In this document: in pieces, positions 8,400 through 16,003 of the stretch
Position numbering within the stretch: the first letter of the stretch is position 1
Layout: the number at the start of each line of letters is the position of its first letter
Source of the DNA: JAAYBT01 sp964404395
GTDB taxonomy: Bacteria > Bacillota > Clostridia > Acetivibrionales > DTU013
Assembly (NCBI GenBank): GCA_964404395.1
Contig: CAYOKA010000023.1
Span: forward strand, 1 to 24,092
DNA: 24,092 nt
Direction: 5' to 3'
Position numbers and translations under genes: made by a program
Notes under the pieces: model-generated
Databases searched by the model: none
Seen by the model: only the letters and a program-made list of their open reading frames with translations
What the model was told of the DNA's origin: nothing

Positions 8400-8669
8400 T
8401 TACTCCCCCAGCTTTATTTCCAGCTTGTCAAACCAGACCTTTTCAATAAACTGCTCTGAGGAAAAAAACGTCCTTCTGAAAATGGCAAGTTCCTTTGTAT
8501 TCTTTTTCAACCAGAGCGGAACAGGGACATCAACATCCGCACAAAGCTCTATAAGACATTTCTCAAGCTTTTCTCTGAAGCTGTGATCCTGCTCATTATC
8601 CTGTGCGAAGCCTTCCCTTACAAGCTTTCCCTTTAAAAAAATCTTTCCGCTCAGCGTCAAATCACTCAC
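8400..8669 (-). CDS. Uncharacterised 89-residue protein
   Basis: A short, charged, soluble protein with no signal peptide, membrane segment or cysteine-pair motif. It has a basic N-terminal strand (LSGKIFLKGKLVREGFAQ), a central acidic helix (FREKLEKCLIELCADVDVPVPLWL) and a C-terminal part rich in Phe and Lys. I do not recognise the family. It starts with GTG at 8667-8669, with GGAAAGG just upstream. It sits 17 bases after cimA and 21 bases before the ATP-grasp gene, so it is probably cotranscribed with both. The intact frame and tight position argue that it is real. Confidence 0.7.
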   Translation of the reverse strand: MSDLTLSGKIFLKGKLVREGFAQDNEQDHSFREKLEKCLIELCADVDVPVPLWLKKNTKELAIFRRTFFSSEQFIEKVWFDKLEIKLGE

Positions 8670-8686
8670 TTAACCTTTCCATCCTA

Positions 8687-10246
8687 TCATTTTCCCAGCT
8701 TGTATTCAATAGAATCCACAAGAGCCTTCCAGCTGGCCTCAATGATGTCGGTAGAAACACCAATAGTGGTCCATACCTCTTCCCCATCTGTCGATTCTAT
8801 TAAAACCCTTACCTTGGCTGCAGTAGCCGAGGTAGAATCCAGCACCCTTACCTTAAAGTCTGTCAGCTTCATTTCATGAATGCTGGGATAAAATCTAGAC
8901 AGCGCCTTTCTGGCAGCATTGTCAAGTGCATTAACCGGGCCATCGCCTTCAGCAGCCGTTATCTCCTCCTGGTCTCCAACCCTAACCTTAATCATTGCCG
9001 ATGAATTGCGTTCACTGGCATGAGCCGGTTCGTTGACAATCACCTTAAAATCCCTCAATTCAAAAGAGGGATGATATTTACCCAGAATTTTTCTGACAAT
9101 CAGCTCGAAGGAGCTTTCGGCGCCCTCATACTGGTATCCTTCATGCTCCATCTCCTTCAATTTCTCAATAATGAGCCTGGCTTCTGGAGAGTCCTTTGTA
9201 AGCGAAGGCTCCACCCTTTTAGCCATGCTGATAACCGCGCTCCTGCCGGCCACCTCCGACATGAGAAACGTCCTCTCATTACCCACCAGCTCAGGATTGA
9301 ACAGCTCATATGCTGAGGTGTTTTTCGCCACCGCATCGGCATGCATCCCAGCCTTGTGCGCAAATGCAGCCTTCCCCACATATGGCGCTCTTTCGTCATG
9401 AATAACATTTGAAATCTCGCTGATAGCACGAGCTACAGTAGTCATTTTAAGCATACTCTCTTCAGGTATACAGCTATATCCCATCTTTAGCTGTAGCGTT
9501 GGTATAATAGTACACAGGTTCGCATTCCCGCACCTTTCACCAAGCCCATTCATTGTACCCTGTACCTGGCTCGCACCTGCCTGCACCGCCATTATTGTAC
9601 CGGCTACAGCCATACCTGTGTCATTGTGACAGTGGATACCGATGGGAATATCGAATTCCTCAACCATTTCCCTGGTAATATTATAGATATCCGCCGGCAA
9701 AAACCCGCCCTTTGTATCACACAGGCACAGACTGTCGGCACCTGCTTCAGCCGCTGCTCTCAACGTCTCAACCGCATATGCAGGGTCTGAACCGTAGCCG
9801 TCAAAGAAGTGCTCCGCATCATATACCACTTCCTTGCCCAAGCTCTTAAAATATCTGATCGTTTCGGATATCATTTTAAGATTCTCATCTGGTGTCGTCT
9901 TTAATATATCCGTCACTTGAAAATCCCATGACTTCCCAAATATCACCACCGCATCCGTCCCTGCATGCAACAGCGATTTAACATTGGAATCCTCCTCAAC
10001 GGGAACACCCACCCTTCTCGTACTACCGAATGCGATAAGCTTTGCATGGCTAAATTCTATCCTTTTTACCCTCTCAAAGAACTCCAAGTCCTTAGGATTA
10101 GAACCGGGATTTCCCGCCTCAATATAATCAACGCCAAGAGTATCGAGTCTTTTTACAATTTTCAGCTTATCCTCCACTGTGTAAGAAATACCCTGCGCCT
10201 GAGCGCCATCCCTAAGTGTGGAATCCAGTACTACGATTTTTTTCAT
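8687..10246 (-). CDS. cimA: (R)-citramalate synthase CimA
   Basis: Condenses pyruvate and acetyl-CoA to citramalate, the first step of the threonine-independent route to 2-ketobutyrate and isoleucine. The N-terminal HMGL-like TIM barrel has DSTLRDGAQAQG (residues 8-19) and IEAGNPGSNPKD, which distinguishes it from LeuA (EAGFAISSPGD). The HCHND metal motif is present. The C-terminal third is the LeuA-type regulatory dimer domain that binds the feedback inhibitor. The 519-residue length fits the long CimA family. The start ATG at 10246 overlaps the leuA stop as ATGA, so the two are translationally coupled. An alternative reading as a second isopropylmalate synthase is less likely given the GNPGSNPKD active-site loop. 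Confidence 0.92.
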   Translation of the reverse strand: MKKIVVLDSTLRDGAQAQGISYTVEDKLKIVKRLDTLGVDYIEAGNPGSNPKDLEFFERVKRIEFSHAKLIAFGSTRRVGVPVEEDSNVKSLLHAGTDAVVIFGKSWDFQVTDILKTTPDENLKMISETIRYFKSLGKEVVYDAEHFFDGYGSDPAYAVETLRAAAEAGADSLCLCDTKGGFLPADIYNITREMVEEFDIPIGIHCHNDTGMAVAGTIMAVQAGASQVQGTMNGLGERCGNANLCTIIPTLQLKMGYSCIPEESMLKMTTVARAISEISNVIHDERAPYVGKAAFAHKAGMHADAVAKNTSAYELFNPELVGNERTFLMSEVAGRSAVISMAKRVEPSLTKDSPEARLIIEKLKEMEHEGYQYEGAESSFELIVRKILGKYHPSFELRDFKVIVNEPAHASERNSSAMIKVRVGDQEEITAAEGDGPVNALDNAARKALSRFYPSIHEMKLTDFKVRVLDSTSATAAKVRVLIESTDGEEVWTTIGVSTDIIEASWKALVDSIEYKLGK

Positions 10247-11787
10247 ATGGTCTCCCTCCCATTTGAGGCTTTTCTACCATGGTCGTTGACAACCCTGTTG
10301 ATTGCATTAATATAAGCCTTAACACTAGCCTCAATCACGTCTGTGCTTACACCTCTGCCCACAAAAATTCTGTCGTCCTTCAAAACCCTGACAGTAGCCT
10401 CCCCTAATGCGTCCTTACCCTCAGTAACGCCCTTCAGACTATAATCCTGAAGCTCAAGCTCGAAACCGACCGTTCTTTCGACAGCTTTGAAAGCCGCATT
10501 TATAGGGCCATCGCCTGTAGATGCCTCTGTTATCAGTTTTCCGTCCTTATACATGCTTACCATAGCAGTAGCAATAACCTTGTTACCGCTATTGATCTGG
10601 AAGCTATCCAGCTTGTAAACCTCCTCAACCTGTGAAAGTTTATCTCCGATTAACGCCTCAATATCCCTATCAAGCACTGTCTTCTTCTTATCCGCCAGCT
10701 CCTTGAACTTCTCAAATGCCTTGGTGACCGCTTCCGGCGGCAGATTATATCCCATTTCCTTCAATCTTTCTTCAAAGGCATGCTTTCCTGAAAGCTTACC
10801 AAGCACTATTGCGTTTTGAGAAAGCCCGATTGATTCGGGAGTCATTATCTCATAAGTGCTTTTTTCCTCCAACACGCCATGTTGGTGAATGCCCGCCTGA
10901 TGTGCAAAGGCATTTGCACCCACAACCGCCTTGTTCGGCTGCACATTAATACCTGTCAGTCTGCTGATAAGCTGGCTGGTTCTGTATATTTGCCTGGTGT
11001 CTATATTGTGAGTTATCTCGCCATAAAAATCCTTCCTGGTCTGAAGGCCCATAATGATTTCCTCTACAGAGGCATTACCTGCGCGCTCACCCAATCCGTT
11101 TATGGTACACTCAATTTGCGTTGCGCCGTTTCTAAGTGCCGCAAGAGAATTTGCTACCGCAAGGCCAAGATCATTGTGGCAATGAACACTTATATCAACT
11201 TTATCGATTCCGGCAACGTTTTCCTTAATGCCTCTGATAAGCTGTCCAAATTCCTCCGGAGAGGAGTATCCCACCGTATCCGGAATATTGATAACTGTCG
11301 CACCCGCTTTAATGACTCCCTCAATAACCCTGTAAAGAAATTCAATTCGCGTCCTGCTGGCATCCTCCGCAGAGAACTCCACATCCGAGCAATACTTCTT
11401 CGCATACTTCACCATGGCAGCCGATCTTTCAAGAACCTGCGTATCTGTCATTTTCAATTTATATTTCATATGAATATCCGAGGTCGCAATGAACGTATGG
11501 ATCCTGGGACTTTCTGCGTTTTTCACGGCTTCCCATGCCTTATCTATGTCCTTCTCCATCGCCCTGCTAAGGCTTGCAATCGTTGCGCCTCTCACATTTT
11601 CAGCAACCGTTTTGACAGCCTGAAAGTCACCGGGAGAGGAAATGGCAAACCCTGCCTCGATAACATCAACCCCAAGCCGCACCAGCTGCCGTGCTATTTC
11701 AAGCTTCTCCCGTATATTCAGACTTACTCCGGGGGTCTGCTCCCCATCCCTCAACGTAGTGTCAAAAATTTTAATTCTTGTAGCCAT
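10243..11787 (-). CDS. leuA: 2-Isopropylmalate synthase LeuA
   Basis: Condenses 2-ketoisovalerate with acetyl-CoA, the committed step of leucine synthesis. The catalytic TIM barrel shows DTTLRDGEQTPGVS (residues 9-22), EAGFAISSPGD and VHCHNDLGLAVANS. The C-terminal domain has the leucine-binding fold (ASTGDGPINAAFKA). The 514-residue length is normal. The frame is open further upstream to 11838, but the ATG at 11785-11787 has GGAGGG 7 bases upstream and gives the usual MATRIKIFDTTLRDGEQ start. It is 154 bases downstream of ilvC and overlaps cimA by 4 bases. Both leucine feedback and the leucine T-box upstream of ilvB would control it. Confidence 0.95.
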   Translation of the reverse strand: MATRIKIFDTTLRDGEQTPGVSLNIREKLEIARQLVRLGVDVIEAGFAISSPGDFQAVKTVAENVRGATIASLSRAMEKDIDKAWEAVKNAESPRIHTFIATSDIHMKYKLKMTDTQVLERSAAMVKYAKKYCSDVEFSAEDASRTRIEFLYRVIEGVIKAGATVINIPDTVGYSSPEEFGQLIRGIKENVAGIDKVDISVHCHNDLGLAVANSLAALRNGATQIECTINGLGERAGNASVEEIIMGLQTRKDFYGEITHNIDTRQIYRTSQLISRLTGINVQPNKAVVGANAFAHQAGIHQHGVLEEKSTYEIMTPESIGLSQNAIVLGKLSGKHAFEERLKEMGYNLPPEAVTKAFEKFKELADKKKTVLDRDIEALIGDKLSQVEEVYKLDSFQINSGNKVIATAMVSMYKDGKLITEASTGDGPINAAFKAVERTVGFELELQDYSLKGVTEGKDALGEATVRVLKDDRIFVGRGVSTDVIEASVKAYINAINRVVNDHGRKASNGRETI

Positions 11788-11941
11788 GTGACCACCCTCC
11801 CTCAATACCTCCCCCAATCCCCCAAGAGACCGGGGCATCTCATATTTATAAGTATCCGGCGGTATCCTCCCGCCTTTTCTCTATTTTGTACTGCTTCTTT
11901 AGCAACCATCCTTGCATTGCTACTCATATAACCATACCCTT

Positions 11942-12937
11942 TTACTTCTTCAGCCAGCTCATCATCTTTCTGAGCTCCGCACCAACCTTCTCCACCTGAT
12001 GCTCGGCTTGGCGCTGCCTGGTTGAAAGGAATTCAGCCCTGCCTCCTGCTTTATTCTCAGTAATCCATTTGGAAGCAAATTCGCCATTTTGTATCTCAGT
12101 GAGAACCTTCCTCATTTCTTTCCTGGTTTCCTCAGTAATAATTCTCTTGCCCACCATGTAGTCTCCATATTCGGCCGTATCACTGATGGAATACCTCATG
12201 TACCCAAGCCCGCCCTGATTAACCAGATCAATAATGAGCTTCAGCTCATGAACGCATTCAAAATACGCACTTTCAGGCTGATACCCGGCTTCTACCAGCG
12301 TCTCAAAACCAGCCTTCATCAATTCTGTTACACCGCCGCACAGAACCACCTGCTCCCCAAAAAGATCTGTCTCCGTTTCTTCTCTAAATGTAGTCTCAAG
12401 AATGCCCGCTCTGCCTGCACCTATTCCTGATGCATAGGCCAAAGCATAATCCTTGGCTTTACCTGATGCATCTTGGTAAATTGCGATTAGTGAAGGAACT
12501 CCCCTTCCCTCGACATACTGGCTTCTAACTGTATGCCCGGGACCCTTTGGAGCGATCATGATTACATCTACATTCTCAGGAGGCTTTATCTGCTTAAAAT
12601 GAATGTTAAATCCGTGAGCAAACGCAAGAATATCCCCTTCCTTCAGATTAGGCTCTATGATATCACGATACAAATTGGCCTGAACATCATCCTGCGTAAG
12701 AATCATAATCAAATCACCGGCTTTTACCGCCTCTACTGTATCCATAACCCTCAAGCCATCACCAGCCGCCTGTTTTCTACTTGCAGAATTCGGCCTCAGG
12801 CCAATTACCACATTAACGCCGCTTTCCTTCAGGTTCTGCGCATGGGCATGCCCCTGGCTTCCATATCCGATTATTGCTACTGTCTTGTCCTTTAGTAAAT
12901 TAAGGCTACAATCACTGTCATAATACATCTTGGCCAT
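11942..12937 (-). CDS. ilvC: Ketol-acid reductoisomerase IlvC
   Basis: Isomerises and reduces acetolactate (or acetohydroxybutyrate) to the dihydroxy acid of valine, leucine and isoleucine synthesis. It is a 331-residue class I enzyme. The Rossmann motif GYGSQGHAHAQNLKESG is followed by the cofactor-specificity loop GLRPNSASRKQA, of the usual NADPH type. The all-helical C-terminal domain carries the Mg2+ motif DLFGEQVVLCGG and EECVHELK-like residues (YFECVHELKLIIDL). A GTG at 12946 is in frame, but the ATG at 12935-12937 is preferred because GAGGAG lies 8 bases upstream and the protein then starts MAKMYYD, as is usual. That ribosome-binding site lies in the last codons of ilvN. Confidence 0.96.
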   Translation of the reverse strand: MAKMYYDSDCSLNLLKDKTVAIIGYGSQGHAHAQNLKESGVNVVIGLRPNSASRKQAAGDGLRVMDTVEAVKAGDLIMILTQDDVQANLYRDIIEPNLKEGDILAFAHGFNIHFKQIKPPENVDVIMIAPKGPGHTVRSQYVEGRGVPSLIAIYQDASGKAKDYALAYASGIGAGRAGILETTFREETETDLFGEQVVLCGGVTELMKAGFETLVEAGYQPESAYFECVHELKLIIDLVNQGGLGYMRYSISDTAEYGDYMVGKRIITEETRKEMRKVLTEIQNGEFASKWITENKAGGRAEFLSTRQRQAEHQVEKVGAELRKMMSWLKK

Positions 12938-12942
12938 TAATC

Positions 12943-13455
12943 TCACTCCTCATTATTATTATTTGCCTTTATAATCCGATTGCCTCTCTCGATAGCAATG
13001 GTACCCGTTCTTACAATTTCCTTAATACCAAACTGCCTGAGCATATCCTCCAAAGCCGCCACCTTATCACCGTCACCGGAAACCTCAATTGTCAGCGTGG
13101 TCTTGGATACATCAACAATATTTGCCCTGAATATTCCAACAATCTGAATAATCTCAGTCCTGTTGGAGGCATTGGCAGTTACCTTAATAAGCGTCAATTC
13201 CCGGTTAATTGACTCTGATGCATCAAGCCTTTTCAGCTTTATAACATCAACAAGCTTATTCAACTGCTTACTCACCTGTTCGACCGTATGCTCATCACCA
13301 TCCACGACAATAGTCATTCTTGAAATTTCCGGGTTCTCTGTTATCCCGACAGCAAGGCTGTCAATGTTGAAGCCCCTTCTACTAAACAAGCCCGCAACTC
13401 TTGATAGTACACCGGCATGGTTTTCAACCAATACCGATAATGTATGCTTAGCCAT
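12943..13455 (-). CDS. ilvN: Acetolactate synthase small (regulatory) subunit IlvN
   Basis: A 170-residue regulatory subunit. The N-terminal ACT domain starts HTLSVLVENHAGVLSRVAGLFSRRG, and the C-terminal domain is the acetolactate synthase small-subunit type. It binds IlvB and carries valine feedback inhibition. The Gly and Asn of the ENHAGVLSR loop, which contact valine in related enzymes, are conserved, so valine sensitivity is likely. The in-frame start at 13488 is rejected in favour of the ATG at 13453-13455, which has AAAGGAGAGGGG upstream. It lies 57 bases downstream of ilvB and abuts ilvC. Confidence 0.95.
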   Translation of the reverse strand: MAKHTLSVLVENHAGVLSRVAGLFSRRGFNIDSLAVGITENPEISRMTIVVDGDEHTVEQVSKQLNKLVDVIKLKRLDASESINRELTLIKVTANASNRTEIIQIVGIFRANIVDVSKTTLTIEVSGDGDKVAALEDMLRQFGIKEIVRTGTIAIERGNRIIKANNNNEE

Positions 13456-13512
13456 TGTCCCCTCTCCTTTCAATTCGCATCTATTCAAGTAACCCTCTAT
13501 TGAAACACTATG

Positions 13513-15165
13513 TCACAAAGTCGTCTCCATAGGGTCTACCATGCACTCCAACAGATAGGGCCCATCATTTGCAGCAAGCCGCTCCAGCGCTGCCCTTACC
13601 TGTGAATCGGAATCTATCCTCTCTCCCTTAAACCCATAGGCAGCAGCCAACGCAACAAAATTGGGGTTTTTGTCCAAACACACCTGTGAATAACGTCCTC
13701 CATGCTTAATGAACTGCAATTCGCGTACCATACCAAGGCGACAGTTGTTGAGCAAAATTATCTTTATGCCAATATTATAATGCTTCATCGTTCCCAGCTC
13801 CTGCATGGACATTTGGAAGCTGCCGTCGCCGCTAATCACTGCCACCGGAACCTCGGGCCTGCCAAGCTTTGCCCCAATCGCTGCGGGTAGCCCATAGCCC
13901 ATTGTTCCGAGACCCCCCGACGTAATAAAGGTTCTCGGCTTTTGTATAATGCAGTTGTTTGCGGCCCATATCTGATTCTGTCCAACCTCTGTGGCAATGA
14001 TTGCCTCCTGATGAAGAATTCCGGACAAAAGTGGCAGTAAATATTTCGGATTTACATATTGTGAATCCTCTTTATCATCGTTCATTGCCTTAGCATCATC
14101 CGGCGAATTCTTTTGCCCCTTACCCTTCTGCTCCGCAACAGTCGCAAGCCATTCGTCACTGTCTTCTGTACCGACAATCTTCAACATTTCTGCTAAAATC
14201 AGCTTCAAATCGCCCACCAGCGGAATTGCGGCATTAATGTTCTTACCTATCTCAGCCGGGTCTATGTCAATATGGATAATCCTGGCCTTCTTCGCCAGCA
14301 CGCTTGCAGCGCCAATCGCTCTGTCCCCGACCCTTGCCCCAAGGATCAGTACAAGGTCTGCATGATGCAGCGCATAATTCGCCGTCCGGCTCCCATGGCT
14401 ACCAACCATTCCGCAATGCAGCGGATGATTTGACGGAATTGATCCAATCCCCATCAATGTAGTTGCTACGGGGATATTTCGCCTTTGTGCCAGCTCCATC
14501 AATTCTTCACTGGCATTAGCGATAATGACACCGCCGCCGGCGCAAATAACCGGCCTTTGTGCTGCCTCCAGCGCCGCAACAGCCTTCTTAATCTGCATTG
14601 GGTGTCCCTTGCAGGTCGGCTTGTAACCTTTTATTTCTACGTTTTGGGGATATTTAAAATCGAATGTACTATTCTGAACATCCACCGGAACATCGATAAC
14701 CACCGGCCCGGGACGCCCGGTTGCCGCGATGTGGAATGCCTCCTTAATTATTCTTGGCAAATCCTCTGCATTCTTCACCAAATAATTATGCTTGCTAAAG
14801 GGAGCTGTGGCACCGGTAATATCCGCTTCCTGGAAAGCATCGGTCCCAATCATCCCACTGGGCACCTGCCCTGTGATGGCGATAATCGGTATGCTGTCCA
14901 TATAGGCATTGGCAATCCCTGTAATCAGGTTTGTTGCCCCCGGTCCGGAAGTGGCGACGCACACCCCCACACGCCCGGTAACACGCGCATATCCATTGGC
15001 TGCATGAGCAGCACCCTGCTCGTGCCGTGTCAATATATGCCTGATAGAGCTTCCCAGCAAAGCATCATAAAAAGGAGAGATTGCAGCGCCGGGATAGCCG
15101 AATATAATATCGGCTTTTTCCATTTCGAGTGCTTTAACAATTGCCTCTGCTCCGGTCATTATCAT
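13513..15165 (-). CDS. ilvB: Acetolactate synthase large (catalytic) subunit IlvB
   Basis: Thiamine-diphosphate enzyme that condenses two pyruvates to acetolactate, or pyruvate with 2-ketobutyrate. It is 550 residues with the three expected domains. The N-terminal domain has GYPGAAISPFYDAL and the catalytic Glu49 (ILTRHEQGAAHAANGYAR). The middle domain is FAD-binding. The C-terminal domain holds the ThDP motif GDGSFQMSMQEL...NN. A short charged linker (AEQKGKGQKNSPDDAKAMN) precedes the C-terminal domain, somewhat more polar than usual. The start is ATG at 15163-15165, with GAGGAGGGG upstream; the in-frame start at 15180 lacks support. It is the first gene after the T-box leader. Confidence 0.96.
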   Translation of the reverse strand: MIMTGAEAIVKALEMEKADIIFGYPGAAISPFYDALLGSSIRHILTRHEQGAAHAANGYARVTGRVGVCVATSGPGATNLITGIANAYMDSIPIIAITGQVPSGMIGTDAFQEADITGATAPFSKHNYLVKNAEDLPRIIKEAFHIAATGRPGPVVIDVPVDVQNSTFDFKYPQNVEIKGYKPTCKGHPMQIKKAVAALEAAQRPVICAGGGVIIANASEELMELAQRRNIPVATTLMGIGSIPSNHPLHCGMVGSHGSRTANYALHHADLVLILGARVGDRAIGAASVLAKKARIIHIDIDPAEIGKNINAAIPLVGDLKLILAEMLKIVGTEDSDEWLATVAEQKGKGQKNSPDDAKAMNDDKEDSQYVNPKYLLPLLSGILHQEAIIATEVGQNQIWAANNCIIQKPRTFITSGGLGTMGYGLPAAIGAKLGRPEVPVAVISGDGSFQMSMQELGTMKHYNIGIKIILLNNCRLGMVRELQFIKHGGRYSQVCLDKNPNFVALAAAYGFKGERIDSDSQVRAALERLAANDGPYLLECMVDPMETTL

Positions 15166-15206
15166 AGTACCCCTCCTCACAACATCTATAACTTGAATCC
15201 TGAAAT

Positions 15207-15247
15207 AAAAAACCCCTCGTCAACTGCATCACTGCAGGGACGAAGGG
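15207..15247 (-). terminator. Regulated terminator of the ilv T-box leader
   Basis: On the minus strand CCCTTCGTC (15247-15239) pairs with GACGAGGGG (15221-15213), with an inner CTGCA/TGCAG stem, followed by six T residues (15212-15207). Its 5' arm overlaps the region needed by the T-box antiterminator, the usual switch. Confidence 0.9.
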
Positions 15248-15489
15248 ATATATCCAACGTGGTACCACCCTGATTCGACAAGCAAATATGCTTATCCTTG
15301 GCAAGCACTTATGTACTTGGTTGTAACGTAACCAACGTCATCACCTGGACCATTCTTGATTTCAGTGATGAGGCTCCGGAACGAGCTATACACAAATCCT
15401 ATGCACCGACTTTCACCACGCATCAGCTCTCTTGAGCAATTAGATTTGTCTTCTTTCCTTCATAGCCTTTAGCCGTAAAAAATTAATTG
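15207..15489 (-). promoter_or_regulatory. T-box riboswitch (predicted leucine specifier CUC) controlling the ilv-leu operon
   Basis: The leader carries the conserved T-box AGGGTGGTACCACG (15271-15258 on the minus strand) just before the regulated terminator. Upstream, Stem I has the GCTC-AAGA-GAGC start and a distal arm, and returns through CTC-G-TTCC-GGAGC. By the usual layout (specifier, purine, then the GAGC that closes Stem I), the specifier codon is CTC at 15385-15383, which is leucine. Uncharged tRNA-Leu would stabilise the antiterminator and allow transcription into ilvB. The class is certain from the T-box; the specifier is a pattern-based reading. The leader also accounts for most of the gene-free stretch 15166-15575. 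Confidence 0.9.
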
Positions 15490-15495
15490 TATTCT

Positions 15496-15524
15496 ATTGT
15501 ATCAGCATACACAATCAGTGTCAA
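15496..15524 (-). promoter_or_regulatory. SigA-type promoter of the ilv-leu operon
   Basis: On the minus strand a perfect -35 TTGACA (15524-15519) is separated by 17 bases from TACAAT (15501-15496), one mismatch from consensus. A start near 15489 places the whole T-box leader downstream. Confidence 0.85.
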
Positions 15525-15542
15525 GCAAAACTTTTTTGCAAT

Positions 15543-15555
15543 GGGGACGGTTCTC
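15543..15555 (+). repeat. GGGGACGGTTCTC repeat, left copy flanking the 95-aa gene
   Basis: The 13-base unit is the exact inverse complement of the copy at 15955-15967. The two face each other across the 95-aa gene. It lies just upstream of the ilv promoter -35. Confidence 0.8.
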
Positions 15556-15575
15556 CCACCCCCATTTTCAAGCCT

Positions 15576-15863
15576 TTACAAATAAGTCACTGTATTTGTA
15601 GTGCCTTCAATTTTGCCAAGCCCATACCCGTAGCAAAAGGATTGGTGCATGCAGCCTATAATAAGCGCCCTGAGAAAGTCTCTTTCTTCTTTGTCCAATC
15701 CTCTATCCATCGCTTGAATAAACTCTTTTATCCTATCCTCTGCAATCAGCTTAATAGCTTCCCTCGTCCCTGCCAGGTCACCGTCAAGCTTAGTTCTGGC
15801 CTGCTTCAGATAAAGCTTCAGCATCCTTTCAAAATCAATACTATTCTTAATAGTGTCAGCCAT
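15576..15863 (-). CDS. Uncharacterised 95-residue protein
   Basis: A small, mostly helical, soluble protein starting MADTIKNSIDFERMLKLYLKQARTK and ending in a Gly/Tyr-rich tail (CYGYGLGKIEGTTNTVTYL). I do not recognise the family. It has a charged amphipathic middle (DRIKEFIQAMDRGLDKEERDFL) and two Cys residues (Cys82 region CMHQSFCYGYG) but no clear metal motif, signal peptide or membrane helix. The frame extends upstream to 15971, but the ATG at 15861-15863 has AGGAGG 7 bases before it, which sets the start. It sits alone between the ilv promoter and htrA, enclosed by inverted copies of the GGGGACGGTTCTC repeat. Confidence 0.75.
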   Translation of the reverse strand: MADTIKNSIDFERMLKLYLKQARTKLDGDLAGTREAIKLIAEDRIKEFIQAMDRGLDKEERDFLRALIIGCMHQSFCYGYGLGKIEGTTNTVTYL

Positions 15864-15954
15864 CACAGCACCTCCTGTATGTGTGGCTATGCCCCACACA
15901 ACAGTTAGTGTTGCCAAATAGTACCGTTTTATGCTACATCTGAGCCGTATCTGA

Positions 15955-15992
15955 GAGAACCGTCCCCTCACTTGACAGAACCGTCCCCTGTC
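15955..15992 (-). repeat. Tandem GGGGACGGTTC repeat copies downstream of htrA
   Basis: Two direct copies lie side by side: GAGAACCGTCCCC (15955-15967) and ACAGAACCGTCCCCTGTC (15975-15992), the second closed by GACAG/CTGTC arms (from 15974). They start 12 bases after the htrA stop. The hairpin may help end the htrA transcript, but there is no T run. Confidence 0.8.
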
Positions 15993-16003
15993 TCCCCGGT
16001 CTC

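Noticed and set aside
10879..11931. Long 350-residue plus-strand frame opposite leuA
   Set aside because: It is the antisense shadow of leuA, with no ribosome-binding site and a composition unlike a real protein; leuA has full family motifs.
14485..15273. 262-residue plus-strand frame opposite ilvB and the T-box
   Set aside because: Antisense to ilvB and runs into the T-box leader; no domain or ribosome-binding support.
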